Positions 37,501-47,800 of a stretch of DNA of 64,000 bases are shown here, one piece after another. Both the position numbers and the translations under genes were made by a program. The stretch comes from Verrucomicrobiota bacterium. GTDB lineage: Bacteria > Verrucomicrobiota > Lentisphaeria > JABSQK01 > JAJFLO01. Below the pieces are notes generated by a model. The model was not told where the DNA came from. It was given only the letters and a program-made list of their open reading frames with translations, and made no database searches. Within the stretch, counting starts at the first letter, position 1, and the number at the start of each line of letters is the position of its first letter. The stretch covers positions 1-64,000 of the forward strand of contig JAJFLO010000409.1 of NCBI GenBank assembly GCA_021772675.1, read 5' to 3'.

Positions 37501-40500
37501 GATGTTCACACATATACGGCACTCGCCCCCTCGTAAAATGCAAAATGTGTATCGAACTATCTCGATATTCTGCTACAAGATTTCTTAGCAGCATAATTTT
37601 CGTAAATAAATTCCGATCTATGGTTGATGGAGAGGACGATTTAAGACGAAGATCTGATAAATCGATTATGGCATTAATAACAATTCCTTTTTCTTTCAGA
37701 TCTGAAATTAGCTGTATGCCATCCTCTGCACTATTTTGTCTGATTTGAATAGATGATTTATACGATTTATAAAAATGACCAATTCTAACAGCGATACAAT
37801 GATCTAATTTTAATCCCTTTAGTATTTTAGATGAATCCTTATCGACTATTGCCAGGAAATAATATTTGTCTGTTATTTTCTGAAATTTATCACGCTGGAT
37901 TGAGGGTAAATCTTGCATTTTTTGCCAGTTTTTTTCCAATACCAATCGTAATCTATCACTTTCCTTGTTATTAGTGGGTTGTGATGTCACCAATCGATTC
38001 GCTACTGATGACATTGAGCCAGCCTGCCCATGTTTTTGTTCTGGAATCCAATATCGATCCCTGGAGAATGGGTAAGTGGGTAACGACATACGTCGGCACT
38101 CTTGATTACTTGCCAATTTTTCCCAATCAATACTCACACCGGCCACCCATAATTTGGCAATTCTGGATAGATTTCCGCTCTGAACCAGAGAATTGACAAC
38201 ACTGTTAATTTCCTGGTCTTCCAGTAATGAATCAAGCGTTGCTTTGCCATTGTCCATATTGCCGGCATAAAGGTTTTGAACTGCTAATTCTCCCGAAGAA
38301 TATTGTGTGAGTTTTTGGACGAGTTCGTCCCTATTTCCTACAATCATTGCCAAACGAGAATTCATGGCTTGACGACCAACCTGTAGTGTATAGGCAAGAT
38401 CGCAAAGGGCCGAGGTGTCAGAGGTCAGGTGTCGGGAAACATGCTTCAAAAGTTTTTCTGCATACTCTTGTAGTTGGTCTTCATTCTTGGCTGACAACAC
38501 AATTAATAATGGCTCCTCTTTTCCAACTCCTGAACCCTGAAACCTGAAACCTGAAACCTTTTCCACGTATTCCTCAAACACTATATGGCAATTCGACCCA
38601 CCGAATCCAAACGAACTGACACCGGCTCGTCTGGGGATTTCGCTATTTTCCTTATCAATCAAAGATTCCCATTCTTTGCTGTGTTGTACGACGTAAAAGG
38701 GAGTATCTGAAAGATCGATGTATGGATTCAATTCTTCGAAATGTACATTGCCTGGTATTGTCTTGTTGGTCATCGCCAACAAGACCTTGATAACACTGGC
38801 AATGCCTGCGGAAGCTTCCAGATGACCGGTGTTCGTTTTAACTGAACCTAAACCACAATAGCCATGCCGGTTTGAATCACCTCCGTGTCGCTCGATTAAT
38901 GTCTTAAACGCCTTCTTTAGGCCATTTATTTCGATTGGATCACCGATCTTGGTTCCGGTCCCATGGGTTTCTATATAAGTTACAGTTGTCGGGTCGATCT
39001 GCGCTTGATCATAGGCATCGATCAAAAGATCTGATTGCGCATTTGGATTAGGCGCTGTCAGCGAATTCGAATGCCCACCATGATTCACTGCGCTTGCTCG
39101 AATGACACCATAAATATGGTCACCATCGGCCTCGGCTGCAGCAAGTGGTTTTAATAAGATAGATGCCACCCCCTCCCCACGTACATACCCATTTGCATTC
39201 TTATCAAATACCCGGCAGCATCCGTCAGGAGAAAGCATACCTGCTTTACTAAATGCAATATTAAGAGTTGGAGTCAATAACGCGTTTACACCTCCTGCAA
39301 TTGCCATCTCGCATTCTTGATTGCGAATTGATTGAACGGCTCGATGGATGGCGACTAGTGAACTTGAACACGCCGTATCAACAGGTTCACTTGGACCCCG
39401 CAAATTTAGTAAAAATGAAACTCGATTAGGTAATATCGAGCGTGCTAATCCGGTTGAAGAATAGGCATCAATATCGTTTAATTCTGCCAATAATTCAGCA
39501 TAATCACTACCGACAATGCCAACAAATAATCCTACCTTGGTATTCTCAAGTCCTGACGGATCGTAACCGGCGTCCTCAATCGTTTTCCACACAGTCTCTA
39601 AGAATAGACGTTGTTGGGGATCCATTAATTCAACTTCTCGTTTTGATAGTCGAAAAAAAGCAGCATCAAACTTGTCAATATCTTTAATAAATCCCCCCCA
39701 TTTTGAGTTCGTCTTATGTCCTCTATTCGGGTCACCCGCATAGGCTTGCCAGTTCCAACGATCCGGGGGTATTTCAGTAACAAGATCCGATTCATTTTCC
39801 AGGTGCAGCCAAAATGTGTTCAAATCTTCAGATCCAGGCAAGACACCACTCATACCAATGACTGCAATAGTTTGCCTGTCTTCGGCACGTTGCTTGATTG
39901 AGTCGGCATTAATTGTGGACTTAATTAGACCAGGTCGAATATCCAAAACAATTTCCTCCGCCACAGAATCACTCAATGTCTCGTCAACACCAACATTCGG
40001 CTGGTTGGTTGTATGGGAAGGTTCTGCAGTATCTTGCAAAATATTTGTCAGCTGCTCGCTAAAATTGTTAATAAGGAAATCGGTAAATTCTCCAAGTGTA
40101 CTGTGTTCGAAAAATTCTGCGGGTGTCAGTTCTAATCCAAAAGTATCATTGAGATTGTTGGAAAATTCCGTCAACGTAATGGAATCCAGGCCAAATTCGC
40201 TCATGTCCTCATCAAGCGTGATTTCGTCTGAGTCCACTTTAATTAATTCTGAAACCATCTTGGAAAGATGATCTTGCAATATCTGACAAAGGTGGATATC
40301 GCCGCCACCACTATTTTTTTGATTGTGATATACTTTTCTACCACGATGATGATTAGGCGCAGAACTGAAGTATCGTTCGATTCTATTGGAATCACCAAAG
40401 GTCACGATTAATTGAGACACATCGAATTGCAGCGCAAAATTTAAGGCCTGGATACCGAGTTCATTTGTCAGAGGTTTAAATCCAGATTTCTGTGTTAGTT

Positions 40501-43500
40501 GCGTTTGTGCTTCCTCTGAAAGTGTCATGCCGCCATGTTGCCAATATGGCCAGTTTATCGACACTGTCTTGCCATATCTATTTCCGTCTTGCTTCAACGA
40601 CTCCCGATATTCTGCAAACGAATCCATAAAGCTGTTAGCCGTGGCATAATCAGATTGACCGCCATTTCCCGACACTGCTGAGACGGATGAACTTAACACA
40701 AAAAAATCCACTTTCTCTTTCTGTGAAATTAGGTCAAGATTCAGTGTTCCTTGAACTTTGGGCGCAAGAACGCTACTAAATTCATCTCTACTTTTGTTTC
40801 GAATAAACGAATCATTTATCACACCGGCACAGTGAAATATACCATTGATAGATTCAAATGTGCATTTAGCCGAATCAAATGTAGCGGCTAATGCATCGCG
40901 TTGACTAATATCGGCCTGCAAGTAAATTACGTGACCTCCTAACGATTGAAGATGTTGTAGTTTCTCTTGTTTTACGACATCCAAAGTAGATCTACCAATT
41001 AAAACAAGGTTTGCCTTTACCGTTTCAGCTAAATATTCAGCAATAATTAATCCAATCCCCCCCATACCTCCAGTAATGAGATAGGTCCCATGATATCTAA
41101 AAATGGAAGAATTTTCGCTATCACTGGTTTTAGAAAGTTCTGCGCCTCTAATATGCTTGACTAACTGCTCTTTTTGATGAATACGAAAATCAACATTGCT
41201 TTTTTCCAATATGATATTTGTATTCTCGAACGCCTGAAGTACACAATCGATACCTGCGTCTCGCGTTGAAGCATCTGCCAGCTCGACAGTCTTGTAATGA
41301 AATTTCGTATGTTCCTGGTTAATTGACTTGGCAAAGGCGGATACGGGACGACAAAAAGATGTTTGAAGTTCCGATGTCCCCGTGTAAAAATAAAGAAAAT
41401 TTAGTGATTTCTGAATTGTAATATCCGTATCAATTATCGCTTTTGTTAAATGATAAACAGAATAGATGCTGTTTTCCAAAAAATCTGTCACAGCTAATTC
41501 TTTGGCGAATTTCTGGTCCCGGATATTCAAACAGTGTAAAACATGTGAAATTTTGAAATCCTGTTCATTTAAAAGTGAAAATGCTTCCATATAATCATGT
41601 CGGAATAATGGGCCAATTTCATAGATACCCTCACCCTTTTTCTCAAATTTTTTACCCGGAATTAACAACACGACACGACTTGAATCCTGTTTATGCTCCC
41701 TTAGCCATACTTTGAACTTTTTGAATAATTGATCGTCGATATCGATAATCAGGATATCGTCTAAGAAATCCAGCAACTCATTCAGTGCTTTATTAGCACT
41801 TTCAAGTTTGTTCCAAGATGACATGTAATAGCTTAGACTGTCCCTGACTGAAGTCGCTGGCAATTCTACAATTGACGGAACACGACGTAATACAAATCCC
41901 CGCATACCCACCAGCAAATCACCTGTCGGACTAATCACGTCTAGGTCGAATTTTTCCGTTTGACCTTGTCTGTCAGAATCAGCCAGTGAAACTCGTCGAA
42001 CATAGACAAAACAATCCGTCGTCATTTTACTAAAAATCTCTATCTCGGCTAACGAAAATGGCAGGACGGGTGCGCTATTTCCTTCATGTTCAATGAGCAC
42101 CAGGACAGCCTGTAAAGCACCATCCATAAGCGATGGATGGAGAGCGTAGTCGGAAAATGTATCCTTTAGTCGATCGGGAAGCTGAAGTTTAGCCAATGAC
42201 TCGCCGGAATTGCAATAGACTTCACTTATTGGTTGAAACTGAGACCCGTAATTGGCGTCAAGAGATCTGAAGCGAGCATATACTTCTTCTCCGAATTTGC
42301 AGTTAACACAACGTTTTTTTATGTCTTCAACATTGATAGGCATTGAGGATAATGCGTCCTCAGAGGAGTTTTCTTGAAAATATAGCTTTCCCTGTGAGTG
42401 AATGCTGGTAAGTCCATCACGATGTCCCGATATGACATAATTGACATCGATTTTCCCTGGGACCAGGCAAGTCCTAACGATCTCCCTTTTAGCATTAACA
42501 TGCAACGGTTTGGGCCAAATAATATTTCTAATTTTAAGGACCGTTGCGTCTGGCCGAGCAAGCGATGCTGCGGCACGGGCCATTTCTAAATAAACCACTG
42601 CGGGCAAGATCTTCTGACCCAACAAAACATGATCTGTCAAATAGAATTCATCACCATCAAATGTCGTTTCATAAGCTTGTTCCGCCAATGTTGAAATATT
42701 TCTATCGATTAGTGAGTGCAAGTGGGGGACTGGTTTCCTTTTTGGGGAAACATCAATTTCAGAACTTACATTATCATCACTCTCTGCAAGCCAATAACGC
42801 TGGCGATCGAATGGATACGTTGGTAGTGATATTCGATAAAATCGATCATGCTGAAAAAGACGAAGCCAATCTACTGATTCGCCATGAATATATGCATTGA
42901 CCAGACGAGAAAGTTGATCAAAGTAAGAGTTAGGATCAGATTCTGTGGGCTTTCCAAAGTTGTCGATTTCATCAGGAGTAACTACGCTAATATTTGGATC
43001 ATTAGTATTGCTAAACGTTCTATTCGCGCTGAGATCTCCTAGTCGATCTTCCAATTCTCCGAAATCTTTTACAATACAACTTGCTCGTTTTGAAAAATGC
43101 CTGCGTCCGAGGCAAAGTGTATAAGCAATATCTGAAATTTGAACCTGCTCGCGATTCTGTTTTAGCCATCCACGTAAATCATCAATCTTCTTCTGTAGCG
43201 CGTCATCTGTTTTAGCTGACAAAACTAGCGGATAGTAAGGATAATCATTGACGTTCCGAGTTCTATCCTGAATCGGTGCTTCTTCCATAACCACATGAGC
43301 ATTTGTACCGCCGATGCCAAACGAACTAACACCTGCTCGTCGCTTTGGACCATTTTGAGGCCATTTGCGCAATGTGTCATTTACAAAAAAAGGCGTTTCA
43401 GGAAATTTGATTAATGGATTGGGTTGGCTGAAATTGATACTAGGAGGGATCATTTCATGCTTAAACGAAAGCGCTGTTTTCATAAGAGATGCAACACCAG

Positions 43501-44596
43501 CGGCTGATTCTAAATGGCCCATATTTGTTTTAATTGATCCAATCGCACAATACGAATTTCCATCTGCCGACAGAGAACGAAAAGCTGATGTCAGTGCGCT
43601 AATTTCGATAGGATCACCTATTGTTGTACCTGTGCCATGCGCCTCCACATAACTTACAGTCTCTGGATTTACTTGAGCAACTGCCAACGCTTCGGCAATA
43701 ACGTCCGCTTGTCCCTGTACGCTTGGCGCCTCATAATCTACTTTGTTGTTGCCATCGTTATTGATCGCACTACCTTTAATTACAGCATAAATATTATCAC
43801 CATCTTCTATTGCATCTGGCAATCGTTTTAACATTACCAAACCAATTCCATTACCGCCAATAGTTCCCTTAGCTTCAGCGTCAAATGCGCGACAATGGCC
43901 GTCAGGGGACTGGATCATACCGGGTTCAAACATTACTCCCATTTTTTGCGGAAATAGTACTTTTACACCACCGGCGATAGCCATATCACATTCGCCATTC
44001 AATATGCTTTGACATGCCTGATGCGTACAAACCAATGATGTTGAACACGCCGTTTGAATAACTAGGCTCGGTCCTGAAAGGCCGAGTTTATAGGACATGC
44101 GTGTTGCGGCGAAATCCTTATCATTCCCGGTAATTCCTTTAAAAATGCGACTTAAAGATTCCTTAGTAAATGACTTGTTTACCTTGTGCATATAGTAGGT
44201 ATTGTAATTAACCCCAATAAAAACGCCGATGTCACCATCGAAATAGGCCGGATCGTATCCAGAATCCTCAAGAACTTCCCATCCACACTCAAGAAGTAAC
44301 CGTTGTTGTGGATCCAGCAGTTCAGCCTGCGCTCGATTATAGCCGAAGAACTTAGCGTCAAAATAGTCCGGATCGTCAAGAATGGCACTTGAACGGACAT
44401 AATTTTTATGCTTAAACAATTTAGGGTCAACACCACTTTGGATAAGTTCTTCATCACTAAACGATGTTATACATTCAACTCCGTTTTTGAGATTGTCCCA
44501 AAACTGAGCAATATCTTGAGCATCTGGAAATCGTCCAGCCATGCCGATAATCGCTATTTCATTACCTGTGTAGGTTGTATTGGGTTGATTTTTCAT
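34541..44596 (-). CDS. trans-AT PKS protein P2: KS-DH-KR-ACP / KS-KR-ACP / KS (C-terminal half of a split module)
   Basis: 3351-aa ORF. First KS IQTACSTSL / EAHGTGTTIGDP; DH TDHVLLGQKILP and LHPSLMDGALQ; KR LITGGMGGIG; ACP FGLDSITLTEF; KS VDTACSSSL; KR IITGGTRGIG; ACP FGVDSILIAQL; final KS LDSACSSSL / EAHGTGTMIGDP and stop. Confidence 0.95.
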   Translation of the reverse strand: MKNQPNTTYTGNEIAIIGMAGRFPDAQDIAQFWDNLKNGVECITSFSDEELIQSGVDPKLFKHKNYVRSSAILDDPDYFDAKFFGYNRAQAELLDPQQRLLLECGWEVLEDSGYDPAYFDGDIGVFIGVNYNTYYMHKVNKSFTKESLSRIFKGITGNDKDFAATRMSYKLGLSGPSLVIQTACSTSLVCTHQACQSILNGECDMAIAGGVKVLFPQKMGVMFEPGMIQSPDGHCRAFDAEAKGTIGGNGIGLVMLKRLPDAIEDGDNIYAVIKGSAINNDGNNKVDYEAPSVQGQADVIAEALAVAQVNPETVSYVEAHGTGTTIGDPIEISALTSAFRSLSADGNSYCAIGSIKTNMGHLESAAGVASLMKTALSFKHEMIPPSINFSQPNPLIKFPETPFFVNDTLRKWPQNGPKRRAGVSSFGIGGTNAHVVMEEAPIQDRTRNVNDYPYYPLVLSAKTDDALQKKIDDLRGWLKQNREQVQISDIAYTLCLGRRHFSKRASCIVKDFGELEDRLGDLSANRTFSNTNDPNISVVTPDEIDNFGKPTESDPNSYFDQLSRLVNAYIHGESVDWLRLFQHDRFYRISLPTYPFDRQRYWLAESDDNVSSEIDVSPKRKPVPHLHSLIDRNISTLAEQAYETTFDGDEFYLTDHVLLGQKILPAVVYLEMARAAASLARPDATVLKIRNIIWPKPLHVNAKREIVRTCLVPGKIDVNYVISGHRDGLTSIHSQGKLYFQENSSEDALSSMPINVEDIKKRCVNCKFGEEVYARFRSLDANYGSQFQPISEVYCNSGESLAKLQLPDRLKDTFSDYALHPSLMDGALQAVLVLIEHEGNSAPVLPFSLAEIEIFSKMTTDCFVYVRRVSLADSDRQGQTEKFDLDVISPTGDLLVGMRGFVLRRVPSIVELPATSVRDSLSYYMSSWNKLESANKALNELLDFLDDILIIDIDDQLFKKFKVWLREHKQDSSRVVLLIPGKKFEKKGEGIYEIGPLFRHDYMEAFSLLNEQDFKISHVLHCLNIRDQKFAKELAVTDFLENSIYSVYHLTKAIIDTDITIQKSLNFLYFYTGTSELQTSFCRPVSAFAKSINQEHTKFHYKTVELADASTRDAGIDCVLQAFENTNIILEKSNVDFRIHQKEQLVKHIRGAELSKTSDSENSSIFRYHGTYLITGGMGGIGLIIAEYLAETVKANLVLIGRSTLDVVKQEKLQHLQSLGGHVIYLQADISQRDALAATFDSAKCTFESINGIFHCAGVINDSFIRNKSRDEFSSVLAPKVQGTLNLDLISQKEKVDFFVLSSSVSAVSGNGGQSDYATANSFMDSFAEYRESLKQDGNRYGKTVSINWPYWQHGGMTLSEEAQTQLTQKSGFKPLTNELGIQALNFALQFDVSQLIVTFGDSNRIERYFSSAPNHHRGRKVYHNQKNSGGGDIHLCQILQDHLSKMVSELIKVDSDEITLDEDMSEFGLDSITLTEFSNNLNDTFGLELTPAEFFEHSTLGEFTDFLINNFSEQLTNILQDTAEPSHTTNQPNVGVDETLSDSVAEEIVLDIRPGLIKSTINADSIKQRAEDRQTIAVIGMSGVLPGSEDLNTFWLHLENESDLVTEIPPDRWNWQAYAGDPNRGHKTNSKWGGFIKDIDKFDAAFFRLSKREVELMDPQQRLFLETVWKTIEDAGYDPSGLENTKVGLFVGIVGSDYAELLAELNDIDAYSSTGLARSILPNRVSFLLNLRGPSEPVDTACSSSLVAIHRAVQSIRNQECEMAIAGGVNALLTPTLNIAFSKAGMLSPDGCCRVFDKNANGYVRGEGVASILLKPLAAAEADGDHIYGVIRASAVNHGGHSNSLTAPNPNAQSDLLIDAYDQAQIDPTTVTYIETHGTGTKIGDPIEINGLKKAFKTLIERHGGDSNRHGYCGLGSVKTNTGHLEASAGIASVIKVLLAMTNKTIPGNVHFEELNPYIDLSDTPFYVVQHSKEWESLIDKENSEIPRRAGVSSFGFGGSNCHIVFEEYVEKVSGFRFQGSGVGKEEPLLIVLSAKNEDQLQEYAEKLLKHVSRHLTSDTSALCDLAYTLQVGRQAMNSRLAMIVGNRDELVQKLTQYSSGELAVQNLYAGNMDNGKATLDSLLEDQEINSVVNSLVQSGNLSRIAKLWVAGVSIDWEKLASNQECRRMSLPTYPFSRDRYWIPEQKHGQAGSMSSVANRLVTSQPTNNKESDRLRLVLEKNWQKMQDLPSIQRDKFQKITDKYYFLAIVDKDSSKILKGLKLDHCIAVRIGHFYKSYKSSIQIRQNSAEDGIQLISDLKEKGIVINAIIDLSDLRLKSSSPSTIDRNLFTKIMLLRNLVAEYRDSSIHILHFTRGRVPYMCEHQSLAGAGFSGLIKMLSSEYRNIIARTIDIDDDDNKLDTLRDIIYAELITEHSGSECVYRLLSRYQPSLSKIVNEKYNGESSIKPIKIPEKFFDPNKTIIITGGTRGIGGEIARYFVAKGSRKIVLMGRQNLPDRKQWPDILNNQAANTVDIKKIEHIQFLEKNGATVMLHTGSLSDKDELETFIADVRTTLGPIGGVIHCAGLVNNDDPAFIKKNLSAFEAVFKPKVQGLFNLHDILQHDELLFFILFSSVSSLVPVLGSGVSDYAAANSFMDDFARFQANHGKPYYRSIQWPSWNDIGMGESKSPNYVKLGLRSHSTHEGLMLFETMLSLEDSVCAMPCIVDANRFQADRLFQTQIAEERITSDENSTKFGISQSQNSHTTLSLLSRLFAEELKISVEDLGENTPFEEFGVDSILIAQLIVKLEELIGERLEPAVILEHSTLSELDQYLNRTYGDQFENLGSTKIDIIPFTKNMERTVSNDWAQSVNRCGTGGGWDVAVVGMACNFPGAPDINSFWKNLKGGKSSIIDVPSSRWHIDQHFNPIPQVGKSYSKWGGFIPDIDLFDPSYFGFTEDQAPHIDPLIRQFLEISAQTFSDAGYERDDLCNQNVGVFVGSRTGSYPHHIDEFTSHSIIGLGQNFIAAHISHVFNLHGPSFVLDSACSSSLLSIHLACQSLFSGESDLALAGGVDILLDETPYLMLSSGKALSPDGKCHVFDRSANGIVLGEGCGAVLLKRLDQAITDGDKIYSVIEASAVNNDGHTMGITTPNPDSQEKVIASALAHGGIDPGTISCVEAHGTGTMIGDPIELKGLSDVYRKYTQEKQYCAIGSVKSNLGHLLSAAGIASFIKVGLSLQHRQIPPTLNCQTPNSRFQFASSPFFPNLTLRDWLPHCEIRRGAISSFGFGGTNCHMIVREFDPANYPEYVQRRHPLAPIIFNRKKYWFNREKKKDAIKDTIVATPENGHAVGGNGKVASTDKLKDLLVWEEV

Positions 44597-44624
44597 ATTG
44601 ATATTTGAAGTGCTTATTTTTGTT

Positions 44625-44885
44625 TATAGGTGTCAGGTGTCGGGTTTCAGGTGTCAGAGTTCAGGACAAAAATGGATCCAAGACCTGACATCTAAAGTGT
44701 CTCACCTCTTTTTACTATTTCAGTTTTATTTTTTGCATTTAACGCTACTCTTAAGACGATTAGGTGTCTAGTATTAGTGTTCTAGTTGAAAATCGGCTCC
44801 CGACATCTGAAATCAGAAATCTATTTACAACTGCTATTCCTACTGTTTCTGCTTTACACTGAAACCTGACACCTGAAACCTCAAT
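44625..44885. repeat. Intergenic heptamer-array element between P1 and P2
   Basis: AGGTGTCAGGTGTCGGGTTTCAGGTGTCAGAG on the left; CTGAAACCTGACACCTGAAACC next to the P1 stop codon on the right. Confidence 0.85.
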
Positions 44886-47800
44886 TAACCCTCCTCCTTT
44901 GCCTGCGCCACTGGCGCCGTAACTCTTTCGTATCAGCATACGAACCATTTCCCTGCTCCTGTTCATCGGTTTGCACTGTTGTAGTTGAACTCGTCGCTCC
45001 AATGGTGAATACACGTTTATTTTCTTGTACGTCTCCTATATCCAATTGTTTACCGGTACTAGACGCGAAATGCTCAGCTAATCGCTTGATGCTGGGATAT
45101 TTAAAAATATCTACGAGTTCTAATTTGGTCTTAAATACCCTATTGAGCTCATCCAAAACCTGAACTGCATTTAATGAATTTCCGCCTAGTTCAAAAAAGT
45201 TGTCTGTGACCGAAATAGTGTCGACATCAAGAATTTCCCGAACAATATCAGCAATTTGTCGCTCGATGTCAGTCTTAGGTTTTATCGCTTTGGAAGGATC
45301 CTTGTCACTGCTAAGAGTTTGTAACTCCGCTCGATTGATTTTACCTGATTCATCGTGAGGCATTTGATTCAATTTAGTAGAGACATATTGAATCTGATTG
45401 CCAAACTCATCAAATATTTCGACTGCATTAACGTCAGTCTCCAGTTCATGACCATTGCTTGTATAAAATACCTGTATTTCTTGCAGAGGGGTAGGAGTAT
45501 CATTTATAAACGGTTGTACACCGGAACCATCGGCATCAAGACCAATCCATGATTGCTGAATACCACTGTTTAAGCAACCTAAAAATGAATTTAACCCTTG
45601 CCTTACTGAAATTGTTTGGTAACCTCGGGCCTGAGAAAGGTCTTTAGCATGAAATCCTTTACTAATTCCAGTTTCGTCCCACAAACTCCAGGCATACGAA
45701 AAAAATCGTTTCTTGCTCTGGTGTATATGATGCTCCACAAAGCTGTCAAGAAATCGATTCGCCGCTGCATATCCGGCGACGTTAAATCCACCGAAATACC
45801 CGTTTACGGACGAAAACCCTATAAAAATGCAGTCCTTATTAGACGCCATTAGCTGATAGAGTGCGCAGGTGCCGGCAATCTTTGGCGACAGTATAGTACC
45901 AATGTTTTCTTTATTTTCTTTCAAAATAGATTGTTCATGGTAGTTGCCCGCTAAATGAATTATACCTGCCAATGGATTTTTCCACTGACTTTGAGTATCT
46001 TTAACGATTTCTTGCAGTTTTTTTGCATCCGTAATATCAACGGCCATATACGCGATTTGACCACCCAGACGCTCCAGGTTTATAATCTTTTGAATTGATT
46101 CTGATACATCAGATGTGCCATCGACATGATCTTTCCAGCTGGATCGATCAGGTAATTCAGTCCTGCCGACAAGTAGAAGATTCGCAGAATAATGTTCCAG
46201 TAAGAATTGTGCAACAACGTATCCTATCCCCCCCAGCCCACCTGTAATGACATAAAAAGCGCCGTGTTGAAAGGGTAATTCAGTTGTCTTCGTCTTAGTA
46301 AATTTGCATTTTTGTAGTACTGAAATGAATCGCTTTTGATTGCGGTAAGCAATTTCTAAATCTTGAACGGGACTAACAAACTCGGACAGGACAGAATCGG
46401 CTACTCCGGCAGTTGCGTCTGGTTCGATATCAATATGTTGACATTCAATCCAGACTAGTTCCTGTTTAATTGTTTTAAGAAGTCCTAAAAGCGGTGTCTT
46501 TTCATAGGCAATTGCTTCTTCATCGCGTACTGCCTGGCATGCATTGGCAACTATCAAAATCCGGACAGCCTGGCTGTCTCCCTGGATTTCATTCAATCCC
46601 TGTGTAATCCATAACAAACTATAAAGTCCTAAATTTTGTGAATTTTCCAGCGTCTTTACATCCAGCACTTCGCCGACATATGGATAGCAGGTCCAACAGT
46701 GCAAAATACGTTGAATCACAATCTGATCCTTCTTGAGGAGGCTGAATAATTTAGTATAATCATCGGCATTTTCTGGGTTAATAACATACGAATGTTTATT
46801 GATCCGTCTAAATTTTTCACCTTGCTTCACATTCACAATCTCAGTTCCATGATCTGCCAAAGTCTTGCCAAGAATGTGACCAACTTCTTGGCGATCAATA
46901 AAAAGCAATGTTGGTACGGCATTTAACACCGTCGATTTTGGGAGCGATTTTCGTATCCATGTCCGCTGATAAAACCAATCGGGCAATGTATTGTCGTTTT
47001 TCAGAAGGACGTCATAGTTCCTAACCGTTTCAGAAAAATGACCAGAAGCCAGGAGATTTTTGAGTTGTGAGCGTTGAATCTTACCGCTTGTAGTCTTTGG
47101 AAAACTACTCTTCAACAACGGAATAACGAACAACGGAGACAGACCGATTTCAGTAGCAAGGTTTTTACGAATGGTCTTGATAAGTCCAACATTGTCTTCA
47201 TTAGAATGTGACTTTCCGACAAAGAATATTGCCAGCCCTTCTGTTCCTGTTGCATCATCTTGAACCGACGTCGCTGCGGCAAATGTTGGTTCTACGCCAG
47301 AAATATTATTGACAATTTCCTCTATCTCATAGCAATAAAAATTTGCGCCACGGACAATGATCATCTCTTTTTCCCTACCAGTCAAGGCAAGTCGACCATC
47401 CAAAATAAAGCCAAGATCTCCCGAATTAAACCATCCGTCTCCAACGAAGGCCTCTTGATTTGCTTCCACATTCTTATAGTAACCTGGTGTTATGACATCT
47501 CCTTTAATTTGAAAACGACCGATAATCCCTTCGGGCAGAACTTGATTATCATTATTCGTTATGCGAATTACGACTCCAGGGACTGGAGGCCCGAGATCAA
47601 CAAAACTCAGTGTATTGATTGAACCATTTTGTGAGCGGCGTAAAGGCCCCGGCAAAGACCCTTTGAGAACTCGAAAACAACCTGATTCCGAGTCAAAATT
47701 ATTCCGAAATGTCATGCAGGTACAGGCTTCAGCCATTCCGAATGAAGGCTGCATCAATTTCTCCGAAACTCCAAATGGTTTAAGGTGACGTATAAACTCG

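Noticed and set aside
39816-40271. 151-aa + strand ORF inside P2
   Set aside because: Antisense to the ACP-KS region of P2, low-complexity Ser-rich translation with no domain signature.
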